From Acidobacterium sp. S8 (GTDB lineage Bacteria; Acidobacteriota; Terriglobia; Terriglobales; Acidobacteriaceae), in NCBI RefSeq assembly GCF_009765985.1, contig NZ_LMUM01000023.1, positions 25,178 through 89,177 on the forward strand: a DNA stretch of 64,000 nucleotides, in the 5' to 3' direction. Shown one piece after another: positions 43,522 through 54,800 of this stretch. Within the stretch, counting starts at the first letter, position 1. The number at the start of each line of letters is the position of its first letter. Below the pieces are notes generated by a model. That model made no database searches, had not been told where the DNA came from, and worked only from the letters and a program-made list of their open reading frames with translations. Position numbers and translations under genes: made by a program.

Positions 43522-45267
43522 CTACACCAATTCACGCACTTTATCGTGGGCATTGGTGAGCACAATTTTTGATCGGTTCGGCTCGCCGCGTACAAGTGCT
43601 TCCGCCAGCTTCAAAGCCTGCGACGCCTTGATTTTTGCCGGCATCGGCGGAGTGAACTCATCGACGACGGCTTCAATCAAAACCGGGCCCGGTCTGCCAA
43701 TGACACCGTCTAACTGAGCACCACATGTTCCAGGGTCCTCTATTTGTATCGCCTCGATACCGCATCCGCGAGCAATAGTGACGAAATCTGCCGGAAAGAG
43801 ATCGCAGGCATATTCAGGATTGCCGAGGAAGACCATCTGCTCCCATTTGATCTGGCCGAGCGTATTGTTCTTGATGACGATGATCTTGATATTCAGCTTA
43901 TATGCAGCCACGGTGATCAGCTCACCGAGCAGCATGCTCAAGCCTCCGTCACCGATGATGCAGAACACTGGGCGCTCAGGATAGGCAACTGCCGCAGCGA
44001 TGGCGTATGGAAGACCGCAAGCCATCGTAGCCAGATTTCCCGAGCAACTATGCTTCTGGCCTCGCAACGCAGGCACGTAGCGCGCCCACCATGTTGTGAT
44101 CGTACCGGAGTCGGAAGTCACGATAGCATTCGATGGAATGCGTTTTCCTAATTGCCATCCGACCACCTGCGGCTTCATTGGCTTATCGTCGCGCGTGCCT
44201 CGTTCTTCCATCAGCTTCAGCCACTCAGCTTTTGCCTTCTGCGCCTTTTCCAGAAAACCCATGTCATGTTTCTGGAGCAGTGGCAGCAGCGCGCGCAGGC
44301 AGCTTTTTGCATCGCCTACGAGGGCCACATCGGCAGGATGCCGCAGGCTGATACGCTGCGGATCGATGTCTACTTGAACACACTTAATGGAGCCTGGCTC
44401 CGGTAAAAACTCAATGTAAGGAAATGATGTGCCTACCATCATCAGCGTGTCGCAGCCTTCGATTGCATCCTGCGACGGCTCCGTACCAAGCAGGCCAATG
44501 CCTCCAGTTGTATACGGGCTGTCGTCCGGAACTGCCGCCTTTCCAAGGAGTGCCTTTATGATCGGCGCACCCAGCATTTCCGCAAGCTCTTCCAGTTCCT
44601 GCGTGGCGTGCAAAGCACCCTGGCCTGCAAGTATCGCGATCTTACTTCCTCGATTGAGAATGTCAGCCGCATGCTCCAGCTCAATCCTCGACGGCATCTG
44701 TTCAAAGTACGCGGGAACCGCCGATGTGTGATGTACGGGGTTACGCTCGGATCGTCCCTTCTTCACTTCTTGTACCTGTACGTCGACAGGAATCGTGATG
44801 TGGGCCACACCTCTCGATGTGAGCGCGGTACGAATCGCCAGGTCGGCTACGCTCTCCATGTGCGCGCCACTCATCACTCTTTCGTTGTATGAGGTGACGT
44901 CGATAAAGAGCTTGTCCAGCGCCACATCCTGCTGGGTGAAAGTCCCGATGAGGTCGCTATGTTGCAGACCGGTGATGGCCAGAACTGGAGCATGGTCCAT
45001 CTTTGCGTCGTAGAGTCCGTTCAGAAGGTGGATACCGCCGGGGCCGGAAGTCGCGATGCACACGCCGAGGCGGCCTGTGAACTTTGCATACGCGCAAGCC
45101 ATGAAAGCGGCAGCTTCCTCATGCCGCACATGGATGAAGCGGATCTTTTCCTTCTGCTTGCGAAGCGCCTCAAAAACTCCGTTGATACCATCGCCGGGCA
45201 ATCCAAATATTGTGTCAACTCCCCATGCGATGAGTCTCTCTACGAGTATGTCCGATGCATCGGTCAC
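43522..45267 (-). CDS. Thiamine-diphosphate enzyme, pyruvate oxidase/PoxB type
   Basis: Protein of 581 residues from a GTG at 45267, chosen because AGGAG precedes it by 7 bases and because the start VTDASDILVERLIAWGVDTI fits the family; the frame runs upstream another 53 codons without similarity. It has the TPP fold: FGLPGDGINGVFEAL, catalytic Glu in HVRHEEAAAFMACAYA, the central domain (AILAGQGALHA), and the TPP motif GDGGLSMLLGELITVAAYKL followed by NN. This pattern fits pyruvate:quinone oxidoreductase (PoxB) rather than acetolactate synthase. It would feed electrons to the quinone pool and release acetate. thiC follows on the same strand but after a terminator. Confidence 0.85.
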   Translation of the reverse strand: MTDASDILVERLIAWGVDTIFGLPGDGINGVFEALRKQKEKIRFIHVRHEEAAAFMACAYAKFTGRLGVCIATSGPGGIHLLNGLYDAKMDHAPVLAITGLQHSDLIGTFTQQDVALDKLFIDVTSYNERVMSGAHMESVADLAIRTALTSRGVAHITIPVDVQVQEVKKGRSERNPVHHTSAVPAYFEQMPSRIELEHAADILNRGSKIAILAGQGALHATQELEELAEMLGAPIIKALLGKAAVPDDSPYTTGGIGLLGTEPSQDAIEGCDTLMMVGTSFPYIEFLPEPGSIKCVQVDIDPQRISLRHPADVALVGDAKSCLRALLPLLQKHDMGFLEKAQKAKAEWLKLMEERGTRDDKPMKPQVVGWQLGKRIPSNAIVTSDSGTITTWWARYVPALRGQKHSCSGNLATMACGLPYAIAAAVAYPERPVFCIIGDGGLSMLLGELITVAAYKLNIKIIVIKNNTLGQIKWEQMVFLGNPEYACDLFPADFVTIARGCGIEAIQIEDPGTCGAQLDGVIGRPGPVLIEAVVDEFTPPMPAKIKASQALKLAEALVRGEPNRSKIVLTNAHDKVRELV

Positions 45268-45413
45268 GGTTATCTCCTGTTTGCGGTTCGCGCTCGCGTC
45301 TTGCTGGATACTGGCTTGGACGCGGGTTCTCCAGCAGGAGTTTTCCAAAGACCCGACTCGCTGTGCGTAGCGTTTGAATGGACAAGAGAAAGGACAGCCT
45401 TGCGTCCATAAAA

Positions 45414-45443
45414 ATGCGGAGGGCACGTCGGTGCCCTCCGCAT
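45414..45443 (-). terminator. Terminator after thiC
   Basis: A perfect 13-bp stem ATGCGGAGGGCAC with loop GTCG. On the minus strand it is followed by TTTTTA, 23 bp after the thiC stop. Confidence 0.85.
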
Positions 45444-45466
45444 GTGCTGCGTGGTCGATCGCGCTG

Positions 45467-47050
<1,584 letters not shown>

Positions 47051-47120
47051 CTATTCTTGTGTCCCGAACCGACATATCTTTTGCGAGCAGGGGCACCCAC
47101 TCCGGGAAAACCGCAGTAGA

Positions 47121-47606
47121 ATGAATGCAGCCATGAAGAGCAAAAATCAAGGCATGCGTGTCGGTATCGCCATCGTCGTGATCCTCGGAGCGATCATTTA
47201 TCTCGCCATTACCGGGGTACAGGCGAACAAGAGCTATTACGTCACCATCCAGGAATTGCAGGGGATGGGCAACAAGGCTTACACCCGGCATCTGCGTGTC
47301 GCCGGAAATGTGCAGCCCGGCTCCATTCAGCACAAGGGCATGGGCGCTGATTTCGTTCTCGTGGAAAATACCCGTACCTTGCACGTTGCCTATCAAGGCG
47401 ACGAGCCTCCGCCGGATACATTCAAAGACAACGCGCAGGCGTTAGCCATCGGCACTTTTGGGCATGACGGCGTCTTCCATGCCACGCAACTGCAAGCGAA
47501 ATGCGCTTCGAAGTATGCGCCTGCTGCTCCGGGCCAGAATCCAGCTGCTGCGCAGGCAACGGGAACGGCGTCAATCATTGCTCCGACCACAGCGGCTTCG
47601 AAGTAG
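47121..47606 (+). CDS. ccmE: Cytochrome c maturation heme chaperone CcmE, CxxxY type
   Basis: Membrane-anchored periplasmic heme chaperone of 161 residues. One N-terminal helix (about 14-33) is followed by the OB-fold domain (VTIQELQGMG, RVAGNVQPGSI, QGDEPPPDTF, ALAIGTFGHDGVFHATQLQA). In place of the usual His of the HxxxY heme site it has Cys128 in KCASKY, with Tyr132. This Cys variant is known from Desulfovibrio and some other bacteria and archaea and goes with a reduced Ccm set, often lacking ccmH. The C-terminus is Ala/Pro/Thr-rich. A terminator-like hairpin separates it from ccmA. Confidence 0.92.
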   Translation: MNAAMKSKNQGMRVGIAIVVILGAIIYLAITGVQANKSYYVTIQELQGMGNKAYTRHLRVAGNVQPGSIQHKGMGADFVLVENTRTLHVAYQGDEPPPDTFKDNAQALAIGTFGHDGVFHATQLQAKCASKYAPAAPGQNPAAAQATGTASIIAPTTAASK

Positions 47607-47631
47607 GCAGTTTCGCAAAATCGATGAGCTG

Positions 47632-47661
47632 ACCTCGGCGGTCACACTCCGCTGAGGTTTT
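47632..47661 (+). terminator. Terminator-like hairpin between ccmE and ccmA
   Basis: 10-bp stem ACCTCGGCGG/CCGCTGAGGT (one G-T pair), 7-base loop, followed by TTTT. It may reduce read-through from ccmE into ccmA. Confidence 0.6.
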
Positions 47662-47707
47662 CACAGCAGAAACCTTTCGCCTCGCCTGTAAACTAATCCC
47701 TTAGTCC

Positions 47708-48370
47708 ATGCCTGTCACCGCGCAGCTTGAAGAAATATCGAAGCTCTATGGCACATTTGCCGCGCTGCGCAAGGTTTCGCTTACGCTTGAAGTGGGTCGC
47801 TGCTATGTCCTTCTGGGAGAAAACGGCGCAGGCAAATCGACGTTGTTGCGAGTATTGGCAGGGCTTCTGAAGCCTTCGTACGGCAAGATCACGGTGCTCG
47901 GACTATCGCCAGACGAGGCGCGTGAACGTGTCGGCTACATGAGCCATGCGCCGATGCTCTATGACGAATATACGGGCATCGAAAACCTGCGATATTTCGC
48001 CGATCTGTACCGTACACGGCCCTGTCTTGCTCCAGAAGAGATGTTGCGATGCGTGGGGCTCGATCCTGCGCTTACGCGGCCCGTGGGTCAGTATTCGCAG
48101 GGCATGCGGCAGCGCGCATCGCTGGCTCGCGTGCTGCTGTCGCGGCCCGAAATGCTTCTGCTCGACGAACCCTTTTCCAACATGGATATCGGGAGCGCCC
48201 ATCAGATGCTCGCCCTGCTGCAGCGCATCAAGGCAGATGGATGCACCGTCGTGCTCACTACGCACCAGCGTGAGCTGGCCGAGCCGATCGCCGACGCGCT
48301 CATCACGCTCATTGCAGGCAGCGTGGCAACCACCACAGGCAAAATAGAGGCAGCCGCTCTCCGACCATGA
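47708..48370 (+). CDS. ccmA: Heme exporter ATP-binding protein CcmA
   Basis: ABC ATPase of 220 residues. Walker A GENGAGKSTLLRVL, signature YSQGMRQRASLARVLLS, Walker B MLLLDEPFSNMD, and the H-loop TTHQ are intact. With CcmB it drives release of holo-CcmE for cytochrome c assembly. The assignment rests on the nearby ccmE and ccmB. It ends ATGA, overlapping the start of ybaK, so ccmA-ybaK-ccmB are translationally coupled. Confidence 0.9.
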   Translation: MPVTAQLEEISKLYGTFAALRKVSLTLEVGRCYVLLGENGAGKSTLLRVLAGLLKPSYGKITVLGLSPDEARERVGYMSHAPMLYDEYTGIENLRYFADLYRTRPCLAPEEMLRCVGLDPALTRPVGQYSQGMRQRASLARVLLSRPEMLLLDEPFSNMDIGSAHQMLALLQRIKADGCTVVLTTHQRELAEPIADALITLIAGSVATTTGKIEAAALRP

Positions 48371-48846
48371 AGACCAATGCCGCCCGCTATCTCGATTCTC
48401 TCGGCGTTCACTACGAGCTGCGCGACTATGCGCTCGACACGGAAGATTTTTCCGCGATTCTGGTCGCCGAAAAAATAGGGCTGCCGCCCGAGCAGGTTTT
48501 CAAGACGCTTCTCTGCGTCACCAGCGAGAAAGAACATGTTTTCGCAGTCGTTCCCGGCAACGCCGAGCTCGACTTCAAGAAGCTCGCCCACGCCGCAGGC
48601 GCGCGCAAGGCGGAGATGGTTTCGCTCAAAGATATTCAGCCGCTTACGGGATATATTCGCGGCGGAGTTACTGTTTTCGGCGCGAAGAAGAGCTTTCCTG
48701 TCTATGTGGATGAGACGCTGGAGCTGTTTGATGTGATTTCGGTTTCGGCGGGAATCCGCGGCACGCAGATGATTCTGTCGCCTGCGGATTATCTCCGCGC
48801 CTCGCAGGCAATAACGGCTGACATCACGAAAGCGAGCACGTCGTGA
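48367..48846 (+). CDS. ybaK: Cys-tRNA(Pro)/Cys-tRNA(Cys) deacylase YbaK
   Basis: Trans-editing protein of 159 residues of the YbaK/ProX superfamily; it hydrolyses Cys mischarged on tRNA(Pro). Motifs include EKIGLPPEQVFKTLLC, FAVVPGNAELDFKKLA, GYIRGGVTVFGAKKSFPVYV, and SAGIRGTQMILSPADYL. Its start overlaps the ccmA stop (ATGA), and its stop overlaps the ccmB start (GTGA). A tRNA-editing gene set between two heme-export genes looks misplaced; the tight overlaps suggest it is not a recent chance insertion. Confidence 0.9.
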   Translation: MKTNAARYLDSLGVHYELRDYALDTEDFSAILVAEKIGLPPEQVFKTLLCVTSEKEHVFAVVPGNAELDFKKLAHAAGARKAEMVSLKDIQPLTGYIRGGVTVFGAKKSFPVYVDETLELFDVISVSAGIRGTQMILSPADYLRASQAITADITKASTS

Positions 48847-49514
48847 GACGCCCCTACTTCCTGACTCATCTGCTCAAGGACATCCGCCTGGAGTGGCGCT
48901 CAAAAGACGCCATCAACTCGATGCTCTTCTTTGCGCTGCTGGTGGTCGTGCTGTTCAGCCTCGCCTTCGATCCCACGCGCGAGTCTTCGCGCCAGATTGC
49001 TGGGGGAATCCTCTGCGTGGCAACGATGTTTGCCTCCGTCTCCGCTCTGAACCAGGCATGGACACGCGAGCTGCGCCACCAGGTGCTCGATGCGCAGCGC
49101 ATGACGCCTGCTCCGGCATCGTCACTCTTTCTCGGCAAGGTGCTGGCGAATTTTCTTTTTGTCTCGATCGTCGAGATTATCCTCACCCCGGTCTTCATCA
49201 TTTTTTACAATCTGCACGCGCTGGGAAACGGCTGGCTGCTGGCGCTGGTGCTGCCGCTGGGCACGTGGGCGCTTGTGGTGAATGGAACGTTCTTCGCCGC
49301 GCTGTCCATACGCACGCGCAACCGTGAGCTGCTGCTGCCGCTGATTCTCTTCCCGCTGTTTATTCCGGCGCTTCTGGGGATGGTACTGGCTTCGAGCTAC
49401 ATTCTGACCGGGGAGCAGGACCCGAGTTTATGGATCAAAATGCTGGCCGGTTACGACGTGATTTACACGACCATCTGCCTGCTGCTCTTCGAGGTCGTTC
49501 TGCACGCCGAGTAG
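48843..49514 (+). CDS. ccmB: Heme exporter membrane subunit CcmB
   Basis: Integral membrane protein of 223 residues with six helices, the usual CcmB length. Family stretches: LLKDIRLEWRSKDAINSMLFF, ALNQAWTRELRHQVLDAQRM, FLGKVLANFLFV, and LILFPLFIPALLGM. It pairs with CcmA. The GTG start overlaps the ybaK stop. No ccmC, ccmF or ccmG follows, as a convergent VOC gene begins its 3' end 6 bp later; those genes must lie elsewhere. Confidence 0.92.
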   Translation: MRRPYFLTHLLKDIRLEWRSKDAINSMLFFALLVVVLFSLAFDPTRESSRQIAGGILCVATMFASVSALNQAWTRELRHQVLDAQRMTPAPASSLFLGKVLANFLFVSIVEIILTPVFIIFYNLHALGNGWLLALVLPLGTWALVVNGTFFAALSIRTRNRELLLPLILFPLFIPALLGMVLASSYILTGEQDPSLWIKMLAGYDVIYTTICLLLFEVVLHAE

Positions 49515-49520
49515 CCATTC

Positions 49521-49886
49521 CTAACCTGGCTCCTGATAGAGCCCCACTACATTCCCTGCCGGATCACGAAAACGCACCGTAATCTCGGGAGCATCCGCGC
49601 CGACCGGCTGCACAATCTCGCCTCCGTTTGCGATGACTGACTCGATCGTGTTCTCTACGCTGTCGACCATGACATAGATCATGAAGCCGGGCTGCGCGGC
49701 AGGAGGCCGTCCGAGAACCCAGGCGCCGCTCACCTCGCCTACGGCATCGTCAAAGGCTGTGGCTCCATCCCCGCGCGTCCTGATCTCCCATCCAAAAACG
49801 CTGTGATAGAACGCTGCTGAACGGGCAATATCGATCGCAGGAATCTCGATATAGCAGATTTTTCCGTTTTTCAGAGTTGGCGGCAC
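49521..49886 (-). CDS. VOC-family (glyoxalase/bleomycin-resistance fold) protein
   Basis: Small cytoplasmic protein of 121 residues from a GTG at 49886 preceded by GGAGG; a further start at 49904 is possible. The beta-alpha-beta-beta-beta fold is clear (KICYIEIPAIDIARSAAFYH, FGWEIRTRG, FMIYVMVDSVENTIESVIAN, RFRDPAGNVVGLYQ). VOC proteins bind a metal and range from glyoxalases to antibiotic-binding proteins; no specific reaction can be assigned. It is monocistronic and convergent with ccmB. Confidence 0.85.
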   Translation of the reverse strand: MPPTLKNGKICYIEIPAIDIARSAAFYHSVFGWEIRTRGDGATAFDDAVGEVSGAWVLGRPPAAQPGFMIYVMVDSVENTIESVIANGGEIVQPVGADAPEITVRFRDPAGNVVGLYQEPG

Positions 49887-49950
49887 AGCACCTCCGTAAA
49901 GCACTCGCGATCACTCTATCTTCCGGGCTGATAAATTAAAAGTAAGACCC

Positions 49951-51003
49951 ATGTTCTATCCCACAGATGACCTACGCATAAAGTCGACGAAAGTCGTGCT
50001 TCCCCCGGTTTTTCTTGAAGAAGAGCTGCCGATTACCGAAAAGGCTTCCGCGACCGTATTTCAGGCGCGCAACGAGATCATAAAGATTCTGAACGGCGAT
50101 GACCACCGCCTTGCAGTCGTTGTCGGTCCCTGCTCCATCCATGACCCCAAGGCGGCCCGCGAGTATGCGGGATTGCTCAAAAGCTCGGTCGCCGAGTTTT
50201 CGAATGAGCTGCTGCTTATTATGCGTGTCTATTTTGAGAAGCCGCGCACCACTCTCGGATGGAAGGGACTCATCAATGATCCGCACCTGGACGAATCGTT
50301 CCGCATTAACGATGGCCTGCGCATGGCGCGTCATCTGCTGCTCGATCTCGCCGAAATGGGCGTACCCGCGGGAACCGAATTCCTCGACATGATTTCGCCG
50401 CAGTATGTGGCGGAGCTGGTCAGCTGGGGAGCTATCGGCGCGCGCACCACGGAGAGCCAGGGTCATCGCCAGCTCGCATCGGGCCTCTCGTGCCCGGTTG
50501 GCTTCAAAAACGGCACTTCGGGTAACGTGCAGATCGCGATCGAAGCCATCGTCTCCGCCGGCCACCCGCACACATTTCTCGGTCACTCAAAGAATGGCCA
50601 ATCGGCGATTCTTTTCACTGCCGGCAATCCGGATTGCCACGTCATTCTGCGCGGCGGACGCCAGACGACAAACTTTGACGCTGCCTCCGTGGCATCCACT
50701 GCCGAGCAGATGGAGAAAGCGGGCGTAAGGCCGCGCATCATGATCGATTGCAGCCACGCCAACAGCGGTAAAGATCACCGCAAGCAGGGTATAGTCTGCC
50801 GCGATGTTGCCGAACAGATCGCCGCAGGTGATCGCCGCATCATGGGCGTAATGCTCGAGAGCAACCTCGTGGCCGGTGCGCAAAGCCTGACTCCTGAAAA
50901 GCACCTGACCTACGGTCAGAGCATCACAGATGCCTGCATCGATTGGAAGGAAACGCACCATCTCCTGAAGGAGCTGGCAAAAGCCGTTCAAGCCGGCCGC
51001 TGA
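49951..51003 (+). CDS. 3-deoxy-7-phosphoheptulonate (DAHP) synthase, class I
   Basis: First enzyme of the shikimate pathway, 350 residues, AroF/G/H type. It condenses phosphoenolpyruvate and erythrose 4-phosphate. Conserved active-site stretches: VVVGPCSIHDPKAAREYA, MRVYFEKPRTTLGWKGLIND, GARTTESQGHRQLASGLSCP, VGFKNGTSGN, IDCSHANSGKDHRKQ, and VMLESNLVAGAQ. The N-terminal extension that carries feedback regulation in E. coli is present. Which aromatic amino acid inhibits it cannot be read from sequence alone. No aro or trp gene is adjacent. Confidence 0.95.
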   Translation: MFYPTDDLRIKSTKVVLPPVFLEEELPITEKASATVFQARNEIIKILNGDDHRLAVVVGPCSIHDPKAAREYAGLLKSSVAEFSNELLLIMRVYFEKPRTTLGWKGLINDPHLDESFRINDGLRMARHLLLDLAEMGVPAGTEFLDMISPQYVAELVSWGAIGARTTESQGHRQLASGLSCPVGFKNGTSGNVQIAIEAIVSAGHPHTFLGHSKNGQSAILFTAGNPDCHVILRGGRQTTNFDAASVASTAEQMEKAGVRPRIMIDCSHANSGKDHRKQGIVCRDVAEQIAAGDRRIMGVMLESNLVAGAQSLTPEKHLTYGQSITDACIDWKETHHLLKELAKAVQAGR

Positions 51004-51057
51004 TGAATCTAACGAAGAGGGCTAGAATGGCCTGAACTTCTGAAGGGAACGCACGGC

Positions 51058-51768
51058 ATGCCGCAACGCAAGCGAGCTTCGATAGGCGATTCCAGCCACA
51101 CTCCCGCATTTCTCTTCGATCTCGATGGAACGCTCATCGACAGCGTCTATCAGCACGTCATCGCCTGGCGCGAAGCGCTTGAGGAGACGGGACTTTCGTT
51201 GGCTGTGTGGCGTATTCATCGTCGCATCGGGATGAGTGGCGGCCTGCTGGTACAGGCACTGGGGCGCGAGATCGGGCGAAAGATCACCAAGAAGCAGGCG
51301 CAGGAGCTACAGGATCGGCATGCAGAAGTATTCAAGCGATATCGCGGCAAGATTGAACCGCTTCCCGGCGCTCCTGAACTCCTCGCATACCTGAGCAAAG
51401 TCAATGTCCTGTATGCGATCGCAACTAGCGGAACGCCGGAAGGAACAGACAAGGTCTTCCAGGCACTGGGTTTGAGGCCGGAGATTCCCGTCATCACGCG
51501 CAGACAGGTGGAACGGGCAAAGCCCGATCCTGACCTCTTCCTGGCTGCTGCCGCAAGCCTGAATGTTTCGATTGCAAAGGCTGTCGTTGTGGGCGACAGC
51601 GTGTGGGATTTGCTGGCGGCGCGCAGAGCTGGATGTCTCGGGATCGGACTCCTGTCGGGAGGCTACGGCAGAGAGGAACTCCAGGAGGCGGGTGCCTATC
51701 GGGTATATCAGGATCCCGCAGATCTTCTGTTGCATCTGGATGAAGTCGGCGTGCGCGGGACAGACTGA
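51058..51768 (+). CDS. HAD-superfamily phosphatase (phosphoglycolate phosphatase-like)
   Basis: Hydrolase of 236 residues. Motif I FLFDLDGTLIDSVYQHV (nucleophile Asp), motif II ATSGTPEG, motif III Lys in ERAKPDPDLFL, and motif IV VVVGDSVWDLLAARRAG are intact. A helical cap lies between motifs I and II (subfamily IA). Substrates may include phosphoglycolate, beta-phosphoglucomutase-like sugars or others; sequence gives no decision. Preceded by GAAGGGAA; 54 bp after the DAHP synthase. Confidence 0.88.
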   Translation: MPQRKRASIGDSSHTPAFLFDLDGTLIDSVYQHVIAWREALEETGLSLAVWRIHRRIGMSGGLLVQALGREIGRKITKKQAQELQDRHAEVFKRYRGKIEPLPGAPELLAYLSKVNVLYAIATSGTPEGTDKVFQALGLRPEIPVITRRQVERAKPDPDLFLAAAASLNVSIAKAVVVGDSVWDLLAARRAGCLGIGLLSGGYGREELQEAGAYRVYQDPADLLLHLDEVGVRGTD

Positions 51769-51807
51769 CACTGATACTTCACATGCAGCCGAGCTCAACA
51801 TTCACTT

Positions 51808-54800
51808 CTACTTCAATAGCCCGAAGACTGCGACCCCGGTTGGCGTGCCGATATACACCTTGCCGTTTACGATCATGGGCGTGATGAATTTGTTGCCATT
51901 GCCGAAATTATCGCGTCCTCTGGCAGCTTGATTGCTGTTATAGAGTTCGCGATCCAGACTCGAGGCGTCGTATGCGTGCAGCACCGCGGGCGAGCTGTTT
52001 TCCACCGCCCACACAATACCGTTCTGGCCGCCATTTGCGCTCACGCCGGGCGTTGTTCCAGGAAAAGTGAATACAGTGGATGTCTGGCTCGAAGATGCGG
52101 TGGCCAGCTTCCCTGCCTGCAGGGGAAAAGCCTGCAAGACGTTGTTGATGCTTCCGTAGTAGACCGTGCTATTGAAATATGCGGCCATGCCGAATTCACT
52201 GGATAGAGTGCCCGAGACTTCCTGATAGTTCTGGTTTCCGTTCGGGTTGAACTTGCCCAGATTGTCCCGGTCGACAACATAGATGTTGCCGTCCTTTCCT
52301 GCACCGACTGCAAGGTGACGAGTCTTGCCAGTGGCGTCGGTGACATCGGGCAACAGCAGCGCGCCGCCGGATCCGAAATCGCGATCGGCAATAGAATCGG
52401 TGACCGTGTCAAAGGTCGAGAAGTAGTCGGCTGGAGTCAGCTTGCCGTTGCTCGATGAGACCTTCATGAAGGCATTGCCATAGTCGCCGTGCGCGGGCAT
52501 GCCACTTCCATCCAGGTCGGTATCGAAGCTGCCGTTCGCATCGAGGAAATACACATTCCCTGAGGAATCTCCTGCGAGCCCCGCGCCAGCCATCCAGATG
52601 GAACCTTCGCCGTCGTTATAGTGCACGGTGCTCGTGCTGTTCGGAGTGAGATTCAGTACGCTCTTCTGGTGCAAGGTGGCCTCGTCGTACATCATCAGCC
52701 AGCCGGTATATGGGTCGCGATCGCAATGCGAAGTCCAGCCCAGGAACAGGGATCCATTCATGAGCAGCAGGCCCACGCGTTCGGCGTATTGTGCCGGATC
52801 GAAGGTCTGGACTCCGTTTTGTGAGCCGTAGCCGGTGCCGGGGAAGGATGCGGAGATCTCCGTTGGGCCGCCCTCGATCTCTGCTCCAGTAGTAAGACTC
52901 AGCGCGTGCAGCCGATGATGGTAGGCTCCGGTGCCGTCCACGGTCATGGCAACAAAGAAAATAGCTCCATGCGTCCGGTCGATCACGGGCGTATCCGTGA
53001 TGCCGATCTCCGGGGAAATCTGGTTGCAGCTGTGGTCATCGCTCGAAGACTCGCCGGAGGCAAGCACGGATTTCTGCCATAGAATACTGCCGCTATCGGC
53101 GTCGAAAGCATATGCGCTATCGTGTTCCGTCACAACATAGAGGACGTTGTGGGTTTCTCCATTGACGGTGAAGCCCGAGAGGTACAGCGGCTCGGCGTCT
53201 ACCTTGCCATCAGTTGGATAAAACCCAACCTTGCCGAAGCCTGTCGAGTTCACATTCGCCAGAATCAGCTTGCTTTCATTCGCGTTCAGACCTGTCCGAG
53301 AATTGTCATAGTGATACGTCGTCACATCGACGACGACCGGCGGCGTCGGATTGACCGTCAATGCCAACGTTGCCGTGTGGGTCAGCGGAGATGTTGCACC
53401 GGTGAATGTCACCGTGACTTTCCCGGTTGCGGCGCCCGATGCTGCGGTCAGCGTCATATTCTGCGGCGTTCCGGGTGTCAGGGTGAGTGTCGACGGCGAC
53501 GGAGTTACTCCGGAAGGCAACCCGCTTACCGAGACATTGACGGTACCGGTGAATCCGTTCTGCGCCGCAGCGCTGACGGCAATCTGCTGCCCGCTGGCGC
53601 CCGCCGTAAGGGTGAGAGACTGCGGATTCACACTCAGCGTAAAGTCAGGCGGAGGCGGAGCGGGAGCGACTGTCAAAGCCACGGCAGCAGTATGCGTAAG
53701 AGCGCCTGATTTACCGGTGAAGGTGACGGTCGCCTTTCCCACGGCAGCGTTGGCGGCTGCGGTGAGTGTTACATTCTGCGGAACTCCAGGCGTTAAATTC
53801 AATGTGGAAGGTGACGCGGTCACTCCTGCGGGAAGTCCGCTGACGGAAACTGCAACGGAGCCGGTGAACCCGTTCCCTGCAGTTGCCAGCAAAGAGACGG
53901 GTAGTCCGGTAAGGCCAGCAATAATTGACAGGCTTCCGGGCGTAGCGGTGAGGGAGAAATCGGCAGCCGGGGGCGGTGAAGCGACGCTCAGCGCAAGAAT
54001 CGCGGTATGGCTCAGGGAGCCAGACGAGCAGGTAACGGTGATGTTCGCGCTGCCGATGTGCGCATTGGCGGCAGCGGTGAGCGTGAGGCTCTGCGAGGAA
54101 CCGGCAGGAATGCTCAGCGTGGATGGGCTGGCGGTCACGCCAGCGGGCAATCCTGCAAGTGCGACATCCACTCGCCCCGTAAACCCATTCACGGCTGAGA
54201 TGGTTACCGTGACGGCCTGTCCACCTGCGCCGGCTGTAAGCGCTAACGCGGTCGGCTTGATTGCGATTGTAAAGTCTGCTGGTGGCGGAGCGGCCACTAC
54301 GGTCAGCGCCACCGTCGAGGTATGAGAAAGCGAACCGGATACACCGGTCACTGTTACAGATACAGTTCCGAGTGAGGCGTTGGCGGCGGCGGTCAAGACG
54401 ATGTTCTGAGGCGATCCGGGCGTGAGGGTCAACGTCGACGGCGAGATAGTGACGCCGGCGGGTAATCCGCTGAAGGAAACATTGACAGGGTCGCTGAATC
54501 CATTCACAGGAGCAGCATTGACGGTGAGCGATTCGCCGGTTGCCCCGGCTGTCAACATCAGGCTTGAAGGGGTGACCGATAGCGAGAAGTCCTCGGCTGG
54601 CGGCGGTACGCTGGTCACTTTCAGCGACAGCATGGCTGCATGACTGAGCATTCCGGAGGTGGCAGTGAAGGTCACGGTGTCGTCGCTTGCGGCTGCGTTG
54701 GCGTCTGCCGTCAATGTGACTTTCTGTGGGACACCAGAGGTCATATTCAGAGTAGACGGGGCGGCGGTAACTCCCGAGGGCAAACCACTGATGGCGACCT

